Shown here: positions 58,601 to 64,000 of the stretch, one piece after another | How the letters are laid out: each line of letters opens with the position of its first letter | How positions within the stretch are numbered: position 1 is the stretch's first letter | DNA from: Strongylocentrotus droebachiensis | Taxonomy: Eukaryota > Echinodermata > Echinoidea > Camarodonta > Strongylocentrotidae | DNA: 64,000 nucleotides | Direction: 5' to 3' | NCBI GenBank assembly: GCA_035222895.1 | Contig: JAVYIG010002360.1 | Span: 1-64,000, forward strand | The notes under the pieces: model-generated | The model's database searches: none | Seen by the model: only the letters and a program-made list of their open reading frames with translations | Told to the model about the DNA's origin: nothing | Translations under genes and position numbers: made by a program

Positions 58601-59345
58601 AACATATTAGAAGAAACAAAATTTCACTTCGACTTATCGCCTTATCCTTACCCCAATGATTTGATGTATTTGAGGAATTGCACACAAAAAGAACTTATTT
58701 TCTATTTAAAAATTTATTCTAAATTTACAGGTGAATTGCGTGGATAAGTCATCATCTTATTTTGATGAGGGCAGTGACGATACACTTTAAATACATCACT
58801 AAATATTTTTTTTAAAACACTCTTTGCTCGTGATAGGTTTTAAAATCGAAGGAACACCAGTAACAATTTAACATCTCAGAATTATGTATCTTGTCATTTA
58901 ACCTTCAAAATATTATCTTTGGTTTCAACTTTTCCCGTATAAGTCAGTGGAATTTTTGAAGGGCTGTGTTACTTCCATTGCAACAGACATCATTCGCGCA
59001 TAAAACAGTATACATTCAGATTACGTTACATAGATTTGAGGATTTAAAACCGCTTTGGTTTCATGTGGAATTGCCCATTTTCTTTCCAGTAACATATCTT
59101 GGTTACTACAATCAAAATATTTACAAACAATATTCAATACATATATTCCTGAATCAACATGAATAAAATGTTGCTTACCTGCTAACTGATATTGTAGATC
59201 TCTGAGGAACTTGGAAAGGTGTAAAAAGTTCACTTGACTGAAAATTCCTTGAGAGGGTATCCAGTCCTTGTGGCTCGCGGTAATAATGGGCCACTCCCAA
59301 CGGGCCCGCCGAGGCGGGGTTGGTCATGCTAATAGCCGCCGTCAT
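39408..59345 (-). CDS. SPMIP4: Sperm/ciliary microtubule inner protein 4 (C7orf31 orthologue), whole coding span
   Basis: Nine exons on the minus strand join in phase to 798 aa (human about 590 aa). SPMIP4 is a microtubule inner protein of axonemal doublets and is also linked to centrosomes and cilia. It has no enzymatic domain. Diagnostic matches to human C7orf31, in order, are: RYSHFRDEL before PWGTSREYGG (residues 56-80), NLPDDHRPK (85-93), KGHRHYG (102-108), GIPIDQYYDL (117-126), PFPAEHPYSSH (156-166), DSQKKALSWPG (228-238), FYPIPPK, LRNVERSQWTTTY, RPMEGRISRLI (343-353) and the C-terminal PQTTLLNQQNSFTKTG plus DLRDN (746-780). The extra length is mostly in the last exon (residues 384-740), which is Pro/Asn/Thr-rich. 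TBC1D5 converges on it tail to tail. Confidence 0.94.
41154..41309 (-). CDS. SPMIP4: SPMIP4 exon 8 (residues 332-383)
   Basis: Acceptor CCGTACAG and donor GTGAGA on the minus strand, phase 0 at both ends. It encodes NPRSYPTFMPPRPMEGRISR and LIGPNQMVRCVVKDGRILY. PPRPxEGRIxRLI is shared with human. Confidence 0.95.
41310..45779 (-). other. SPMIP4 intron 7
   Basis: A 4.5-kb AT-rich intron. A somewhat GC-richer patch lies at about 42735-42850 and includes AGCAAC (an RFX half site) in GCGCCTAGCAACC. A 60-bp-spaced duplication of TGTGAAAGTGTGACATGTTT lies at about 42849 and 42909. No exon seen. Confidence 0.6.
45780..46043 (-). CDS. SPMIP4: SPMIP4 exon 7 (residues 244-331)
   Basis: Acceptor TTATCACAG and donor GTAGGT, phase 0 at both ends. 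It encodes NKKTPAGGQQQFYPIPPK, LRNVERSQWTTTYNRAHAG and YGPANTLDLDNLEDKM. The pattern NxERSxWxTxYxxxxxGxGP matches human C7orf31. Confidence 0.95.
46080..46266. repeat. degenerate tandem duplication of about 95 bp with G run
   Basis: GGGGTTGACAAATATCATGA (near 46116) recurs as GGGGGTGACAAATTTCATTA (near 46202), with matching flanks (CAATTTAATGMATWAAAA), in SPMIP4 intron 6. A T9/G10 run at about 46187-46207 lies between them. Confidence 0.7.
46357..46442 (-). CDS. SPMIP4: SPMIP4 exon 6 (residues 215-243)
   Basis: Acceptor TTATCCAG and donor GTAAAT. It enters in phase 1 and leaves in phase 0. It encodes ARDRVETEHIPLDSQKKALS and WPGDIFFQ. PxDSxKKALxWPG is conserved in human. Confidence 0.95.
46784..46977 (-). 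CDS. SPMIP4: SPMIP4 exon 5 (residues 150-214)
   Basis: Acceptor TTTGCAG and donor GTAAGC. It enters in phase 2 and leaves in phase 1. It encodes KLSIDQPFPAEHPYSSHMSR, FAMFPSFASTPDDYKTGEAAR and a Pro/Asn-rich end. Human has YPIEHPYHTH and AMFPTFTSPEDLYTG. Confidence 0.95.
47417..47446 (-). CDS. SPMIP4: SPMIP4 exon 4, 30-nt microexon (residues 140-149)
   Basis: Acceptor ATTTTTCAG and donor GTAAGT. It encodes LPRPTEVDM in the only frame that joins exons 3 and 5 (phase 2 at both ends). Its first-frame reading meets a stop, so the phase assignment is firm. Confidence 0.88.
47847..47918 (-). CDS. SPMIP4: SPMIP4 exon 3 (residues 116-139), shared acceptor for two first-exon routes
   Basis: Acceptor TTTATGTAG and donor GTAAGT, phase 2 at both ends. 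It encodes GIPIDQYYDLTLLKRSNIR and SNDQ. Human [20 protein letters not shown] is clearly homologous. Confidence 0.93.
48576..48691 (-). CDS. SPMIP4: candidate alternative first coding exon of SPMIP4 (38 residues)
   Basis: The ATG at 48691-48689 is in a strong context (GTCACCATGA). It encodes MTSLLPALPRTYPHLQQVKM then a Lys-rich stretch and LKLHPLYY, ending in phase 2 at a good donor (GTAAGA). It therefore splices in frame to exon 3 and would replace residues 1-115 with 38 new ones (predicted isoform 721 aa). The frame stays open upstream to another ATG at 48793. A CpG-rich block with an ETS-like core lies upstream. No acceptor is needed if it is a first exon. No homologue recognised. Confidence 0.55.
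48885..49065 (-). promoter_or_regulatory. CpG-rich block upstream of the alternative SPMIP4 exon
   Basis: More than ten CpGs lie in about 180 bp within an otherwise CpG-poor intron. An ETS-like GGAAG core lies in CACGGAAGCCGG near 49030. The block ends about 90 bp upstream of the in-frame ATG at 48793. Promoter-like, unproven. Confidence 0.4.
50415..50428. promoter_or_regulatory. X-box-like RFX site ATAACCATGGCAAC
   Basis: It matches GTNRCC-N2-RGYAAC at 11 of 12 fixed positions, with the favoured AT spacer. It lies in SPMIP4 intron 2, between exon 2 and the alternative first exon. RFX X-boxes drive ciliary genes. Confidence 0.45.
50944..51020. repeat. 12-bp minisatellite
   Basis: The unit GAATTTGTATYT repeats about six times, with TATATC variants, about 50 bp inside intron 2 from the exon 2 donor. 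Confidence 0.9.
51071..51250 (-). CDS. SPMIP4: SPMIP4 exon 2 (residues 56-115)
   Basis: Acceptor CTTTATAG and donor GTGAGA, phase 2 at both ends. It encodes RYSHFRDELDERPRVPWGTS, REYGGAGPINLPDDHRPK and KGHRHYGAGVNPYP. Human has PWGAEREYGG, SLPEEHRPK and KGHQHYG. This is the most conserved exon and is absent from the predicted alternative isoform. Confidence 0.96.
51388..51490. mobile_element. hAT-type MITE with 8-bp target duplication
   Basis: This 103-bp element has CAGGGGCGTACGCAGG ends in perfect inversion, flanked by ATTACAGT at 51380-51387 and again at 51491-51498. The 8-bp duplication and CAGGGGCG ends fit hAT elements. Internal G10 and C14 runs pair with each other. Confidence 0.9.
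51499..51580 (-). mobile_element. SINE tail fragment hosting the hAT MITE
   Basis: Tail-type text (TAATAATAATAATAATTACA before the MITE; GCTTATAGTAGCGCC and TACCCTGGCTTTTTCC after it) resembles the minus-strand SINE at 60985. The hAT MITE seems to have landed in an older SINE end. Confidence 0.5.
54480..55085. repeat. three-copy tandem repeat of about 235-265 bp
   Basis: CGATCAATATTCTCA-type text recurs near 54487, 54752 and 54987. CTACACCTCATC-type text recurs near 54521, 54791 and 55022, each followed by GAGACGCTGACC-like sequence. The copies are diverged. All lie in SPMIP4 intron 1. Confidence 0.75.
55890..56046 (-). mobile_element. tRNA-derived SINE of a second family (minus strand)
   Basis: On the minus strand it reads GGCGCGATGGCTCAGCGGTA (A-box-like), then GGGTTCGAAACC (B-box), and ends in a (TTAC)n tail. 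The tRNA-like head is well preserved, but a non-tRNA body follows it. Confidence 0.75.
59179..59345 (-). CDS. SPMIP4: SPMIP4 exon 1 (residues 1-55)
   Basis: The start ATG is at 59345-59343, with an in-frame TAA at 59360-59358. The donor is GTAAGC, leaving in phase 2. It encodes MTAAISMTNPASAGPLGVAH, YYREPQGLDTLSRNFQSSEL and FTPFQVPQ. The second block aligns with human [20 protein letters not shown]. Met7 is an alternative start. Confidence 0.92.
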
Positions 59346-59689
59346 TTTTAATACGATTTAGTCAACCAGTGATTATGATGAGACAAATAATATTATCGAT
59401 ATGATATTGAAGGCTTTGGTTATTCTATGAGTTTACGATATCACTCCATTTTTTGTACCGATAGTCACAGCTCTAGAGATAGTTTATATCCCGAACCAGA
59501 CCATGTACACAATACTGAAGTAAAACGAATATCACAAAGTAAAAGTCAGGGTTTTTCAGGTGAGAAATGAACTGTCAATAAATTCCGTTGCGTAAATACT
59601 CAAGATCATCCGATTAATCCGTCACAAATATAAATCCACTGGAATCAGGAGGTTTTCACCTGGCTGAATAATATTTCCAAGCGTGTATG

Positions 59690-59980
59690 TCAAGCCGACG
59701 ATGAATGATGTCTCGTGCTCTCAGATGAGTTACATCGATATGGTTACATTGATCAATCTTGCTCAGCACACAGTGGTCCATGCACATTCGATATCAACAA
59801 TCACATGTGATACGGCGTCGCGCGGCGAAAAACACACACCTGTGGGAATACATAGCAATGCACGGAACGTCGCTAGCAGACGACCGATATCGGTCTAAAC
59901 ATACGGGACATCCGCGTAACCAAGGCGACCCCGGACGCTTTACGCGGTGCGACACATCAATGCACGCGAACGATTGCACT
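59690..59980 (-). promoter_or_regulatory. SPMIP4: CpG-rich putative promoter of SPMIP4 with X-box-like site
   Basis: About 290 bp of unusually CpG-dense DNA (GGCGTCGCGCGGCG near 59815; CGCGG, CGCGAACG near 59945-59970) begins about 350 bp upstream of the start codon. GTAACCAAGGCGAC at 59916-59929 matches the RFX X-box GTNRCC-N2-RGYAAC at 11 of 12 fixed positions. This fits a ciliary gene. Confidence 0.55.
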
Positions 59981-60774
59981 GCAGGATGCAGTGTCTGAAT
60001 CAGTCTGTATTCACTATCATACAGAGGTCCACCTTTACATCCCGTTTATCCTTGAATATACGAAATCGATATGGTATACAATAGTTTGTTGGAGTAAAGA
60101 ACAAAGTGATGTAGTGATGTGTAACACATTGATACAAACGATATACAAGACCGTTGTTATAGAGATGCTATTCATTGGTTACGCCTGATTGATAATGAGG
60201 TGCTTCAATATGGTTCATGAATGACGGCTTGAATTATTTTATCTCTCAATCGGTACAGCATTGAAAAACATTCTACGTTATCTTCATCTGTATTGAAAAT
60301 GTAATTAATTTGTATTGGACATATTTTGATCATGGAAAATGCTCAAATTTCTAAGTTTTAATTTGCATGTTTAATTAAGGTATGAGACTTAACATGTTAA
60401 TGATATATCGAAATGCATCAGTCCTAAGAAGCAAAGCTTGTAAATCGACAAAAAGATAGAATTGAGTTGTGGATTGTTGATCAAGTATTAGTAAACTTTA
60501 TGGTGCATAAGGATTTATCGATGGGTCTGAAAAATTCATCCACAACATTAATTCTATTCCCCCAAATTGGAATCGAGACCCAACTTCCGTCGCCATTTCG
60601 CTTGTTTTGCTGTTCATTGATTAATTTTAAACATATTCCAATATGAACATAATGCATAGTCATTATGACAATAATTATAGGCATGATATCATTTAAATCA
60701 TATAACATTTTACTGTTATCATACGTATTCTGCCATATCCAGTAGGGGTAAGTACAGGGGGCACAGGGTACATG

Positions 60775-60894
60775 CCCCCCCCCCCCATCGACTGACAAAA
60801 GGAGGAAAGAGAGAAAAAAAGACGTAGAAAGGAGGAAGAACATGATAAAAAGGAAATTATTCGTCTCATCCTACACCTCCCCCCCCCCCCCCCC
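60775..60894. repeat. paired C12 and C16 runs
   Basis: C runs at 60775-60786 and 60879-60894 flank a GA-rich segment. The surrounding GGGGCACAGGGTACATGCCC text is partly inverted and may be a decayed MITE. Confidence 0.6.
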
Positions 60895-60984
60895 ATCCGA
60901 TGGCGTTGCTCTTTGGCATTCCGTTTACCGGATAGGACCGGTGATCCTCATGACTTTTTATTTGGTTATTTATTTTTATTTTTA

Positions 60985-61312
60985 TAGAAATAATAATAAT
61001 AATGGGTTCTTGTATAGCGCTCATATCTGTCAGACTTCACACTCATAGAAAAATAAAATAAATGAATTCAATTCAATTCAATTGAATAGCGCTCCCGATT
61101 ATTACCCTGGCTTTAGCATGGCTGCCATTACGACGTTCTAGAATTTCAAAGAATTAATTTCTGCCAGGTTCCTATTTACATCACCTGGGTTGAGTGTGGC
61201 TATTGTAGATAAAATGTCTTGCCAAAGGACATTGGTACCGCGGCGGGACTCGAACCGCGGACCTTGTGAAACACAGTCCTATGACGTATCCACTCGACCA
61301 CGACACCACTGC
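60985..61312 (-). mobile_element. tRNA-derived SINE, copy 3 (minus strand, near full length)
   Basis: On the minus strand the head is GTGTCGTGGTCGAGTGGATA with a B box GCGGTTCGAGTCCCG, the body has ACCAATGTCCTTTGGCAAGA and CACCCAACCCAGGTGATG, and the tail is GAGCGCTATACAAGAACCCA plus (ATT)n near 60990. A TTGAATTC repeat lies at about 61064-61085. A (CA)n tract abuts the head. Confidence 0.8.
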
Positions 61313-62084
61313 CCCTCCCCACACACAACCACACACACACACACACGCACGCTCTCAATGACCCATGTTGCAGCACAGTATTCCGTGGGTAATCACCAGA
61401 TCATTATTGATCTTTTGTCTTATTGGTACGTTTTGGTTGAGCTATCATCCACCTTCCGGTGACCCACCTCAGTGGTAAGAAAACCCTGATGAAAGCAAGA
61501 TTTACACCCTTTTCCCTTTTATCAGATTTACCCTCAAAAGAGGGCGCTAAAGTCAACATACGCTGGAACAACTTTGAATTTTCCCCCAAACTAGCATGAG
61601 TTAATGGATGCTTCCTTCCCAGGTATGTGTGGTGATGAAGCATTTCAATCAATCAACTGCTAAATTGCATAAATAAGTTGGTGCTCTTCTGGGGTGAATG
61701 TTTTGCATATATAGAAAAGATATTTTCAACTGATACATGTATATTCTAGTATTTTTGAATAAATGATTTTCAATTATATACCCCTGTTATAAATTTTCCA
61801 CCAAATAAATATTGTTGCCTTCTCAGCTATAATTTTCCCTCATTGAAAAGTAAAGGTTTTGTTACTAAATTTAAAAAGTCTTTCCAACTAAAGCTTAGTG
61901 CATGATTCATGTACAAGTTCGCCTGATACGTCACATTATCAAGAAAATGGCTGCGCCCATGTCCAGCTAAAAGGAATTGCACCATGCCAAGAATATCTTC
62001 ATTTATATATCTCTTGTGCACTTTCGTAAAGAATGTTGCAGGGATACATCTCATCTCATCATTCAGAATACCTATACTTATTCT

Positions 62085-62206
62085 TTGGGGTGAGGTTTCC
62101 TTTAATGTCTTGCCAAATGACGTTTTTCTGCGACAGGGATTCGAACAACATACCCTGTAGTTCACAGTTCATAAACTTATCCATTAAACCACAACAGCTC
62201 TCTCAA
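62085..62206 (-). mobile_element. SINE head fragment (minus strand)
   Basis: Minus-strand GTTGTGGTTTAATGGATAAG, then GTTCGAATCCCTGTCGCAG and TCATTTGGCAAGACATTAAA. It is a truncated relative of the SINE at 31508. Confidence 0.65.
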
Positions 62207-62279
62207 AAAAAATTACTGGAAAACGAAGCATTTGAGTATAGGGATCGTATGAGAAGTCGTCGTATCAATTTCCTTTTTC

Positions 62280-62294
62280 GGAGAGAGGGAGAGA

Positions 62295-62332
<38 letters not shown>

Positions 62333-62400
62333 AGAGGGAGGAGAGAGAGAGAGAGGGAGAGAGAGATGGGGCGGTGGCAGGGGTGGAGGGGGGGGGGGGG
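62280..62400. repeat. (GA)n tract ending in G13
   Basis: Purine-only GA repeats with GGG interruptions run into a G13 run at 62388-62400. Confidence 0.9.
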
Positions 62401-62951
62401 AACTACGTCACTTATCACAAATTTATAAAGAAATGTCTATGGTAATAAAAAAAATCGTCACACTAATAACTAAAGACAAATTAAACCCCTCCACCATCAA
62501 AATAATGTTCTCAAAGCGCTCTCTAGGATTAAAGTACTAAACAAATTTAGATGTAAATTTGTTAAAATAACGATAATATGACAAAGATTCGTCGGCAGTC
62601 CCTTTATCATCATTACCTATATGAACACGTGGTAATAAGGAGTGCTCATTTATCTCAAGAAAACATAACATCATTCTGGTGTAATGGTAACGTGTCGTTT
62701 TGGGCCACTTTTTTAATGGCTAATTGCCTGTCATGACGGTCTACAAGAAGTTATTATTTCGCGTGTTCGGTTACGCTGATATAGCGAGAGAGGAGAAAAT
62801 GTTTACGCCACAAGTTGACATAAATCGTCAGAAATTAATTATCCCGCGGCCAGCTATAGTTTCATCCCTCTTGCAATGGGGTAGACATACATGCTTCAAA
62901 AGGTCAAGTATATTGTCAAGACTATATTGGCCAGGAATAAGATTGGACGAG

Positions 62952-62956
<5 letters not shown>

Positions 62957-63015
<59 letters not shown>

Positions 63016-63032
63016 GGATGGGGGGGGGGGGG
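62957..63032. repeat. (GA)n tract ending in G13
   Basis: A pure GA repeat to 63012, then GGGGAT and a G13 run. The layout is the same as at 62280, but it is a separate locus. Confidence 0.9.
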
Positions 63033-63149
63033 AGGGTAAAATAAATAAGAAGAGGACATGGCCTCATAGTGCAAAAATCCTCTCCTTTTTCTTTCGTCAA
63101 TCCTATTTTGAAATGAGCGCCATCTGGGTTATAACTCAAAATAATGATA

Positions 63150-63452
63150 GTAATGAATAAATATTATTATGTCTTGTATACTAAGGAAAGCATCATCAGT
63201 ATTAATACTGTCCTCCCTAAGGGTCCTGCACTCTATTTTTACCGGCTTTAGACGAGCTACCATGAAAAGGCGCTCAAGCGTTCAAGGAATTTCTCTTCAT
63301 ATCAGGTACCCATTTACCTCACCTGGGTGGAGTGTGGCAAATTTAGGTTAATATCTTGCCAATCGACATTAGTGCCGCGGCGGGACTCGAACCGAAACCC
63401 ATGCGATCCACAGTCCGGTGACGTAACCACTAGTCCACGTCACCTCTATACC
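63150..63452 (-). mobile_element. tRNA-derived SINE, copy 4 (minus strand)
   Basis: The minus-strand head is ACGTGGACTAGTGGTTACGT with a B box GGTTCGAGTCCCGCCGCGG, then CTAATGTCGATTGGCAAGAT and CACCCAGGTGAGGTAAATGG. The tail near 63150-63180 is (ATT)-like. The head resembles an intact tRNA 5' half, but the sequence continues as a SINE body. Confidence 0.75.
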
Positions 63453-64000
63453 ATGAATTAGAATTGGGTTCATTCGCACTACTGTCGTCACAAAATACAA
63501 TTTATAATCTTTTTCGGATGACTTCTGGAAAACAAATTTTTCTCTCCCTCTTTACAGTCAGAGTCCCCATTTCCCTCTCTCTCTCTCTCTTTCTTCCCCT
63601 CTCTCTTCCTCTCTCTTTTTATCTCTCTTTCTCATCCTGCGACTTTGTCAAAAGTCATGCTTTCTAATTCGCAATCCCAAACGGAAGTTTCATTTTTAAC
63701 TGACTTTATTCGCTGCCCATATCAAAAAGCTTATTCATCGTAACAATTCCTGGAATGCTTTATATTTAGAAATAGTTGCTTTAGGCATCGGACTTATGAA
63801 AAGATGAACAGGGTAGCGAAACAATATTCTGTGACCATTGTAGTTGGCTTATCTCAGCGAAATGGAATAATTCATCATTTCCCGCTCTAAGATCCACCGC
63901 TCTAGGGTTACCAAGATGCAGCCAATATTATTGCGTCGAAACATCATCCATGTCCTTACAAAAACCAATTCGAGCCACTCCCCCCTTTTTTTCTTGTTAG
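63453..64000. other. 3' end of window
   Basis: A TC-rich microsatellite (about 63568-63630) and AT-rich sequence. No gene recognised. Confidence 0.6.

Larger units (their letters stand above)
51251..59178 (-). other. SPMIP4 intron 1
   Basis: A 7.9-kb AT-rich intron containing the hAT MITE, the three-copy tandem repeat, the second-family SINE, a (CT)n stretch near 54665 and a G-rich run near 57005. A 185-codon open frame at 56326-56883 (+) has no recognisable domain, and I do not call it a gene. Confidence 0.65.

Noticed and set aside
61229..61312. tRNA gene candidate on the minus strand
   Set aside because: The A and B box spacing resembles a tRNA, but the sequence continues into a SINE body and (ATT)n tail, and the cloverleaf acceptor arms do not pair convincingly.
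62203..63160. Several 70-130-codon frames on both strands
   Set aside because: All run through GA/TC microsatellites and SINE sequence.

Overview
This is a gene-sparse, AT-rich window from an invertebrate nuclear genome. Vertebrate-like orthologues, long introns, tRNA-derived SINEs, a CR1/L2-type LINE fragment and many foldback MITEs suggest a marine invertebrate deuterostome. A sea-urchin-like echinoderm is my best guess, but this is inferred from style and is not proven. I see no prokaryotic, viral or CRISPR content.

Layout. (1) 1-2940, + strand: the last intron, last coding exon (582-949) and long 3' UTR of a ZEB/zfh-1 zinc-finger repressor gene. The UTR carries seed matches for the miR-200/miR-8 and miR-141/200a families and ends in AATAAA. 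(2) 2940-8870: intergenic DNA with a near-perfect foldback repeat (3871-4339), a 21-bp minisatellite and a CpG-richer promoter candidate (about 7080-7330). (3) 8875-32403, + strand: a complete TBC1D5 coding region. I resolved 15 coding exons, 818 aa, with all splice phases closing; both catalytic fingers of the TBC domain and the N-terminal LC3-interacting motif are kept. (4) 32404-39400: the shared 3' flank of two convergent genes, mostly simple sequence. (5) 59345-39408, - strand: a complete SPMIP4 (C7orf31) coding region, an axonemal microtubule inner protein. It has nine exons and 798 aa, plus a well-formed alternative first exon (48691-48576) with its own CpG-rich upstream block. (6) 59690-64000: the CpG-rich promoter region of SPMIP4 with an RFX X-box-like site, followed by SINE copies and GA/G-run simple repeats.

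The three genes work in different processes: transcriptional repression in epithelial-mesenchymal programmes, Rab7/retromer/autophagy control, and cilia or sperm-flagellum structure. They do not form an operon-like unit. The introns record layered transposition: a TTAA-flanked MITE inside a SINE with an uninterrupted SINE copy in the same window, a hAT-type MITE with an exact 8-bp target duplication, a TA-flanked 872-bp palindrome, and a LINE fragment inside a foldback repeat. I found no new multi-gene system. The best leads are the alternative SPMIP4 promoter and N-terminus, the candidate X-boxes, the miR-200-type site with alternative polyadenylation, and the dated nested insertions.
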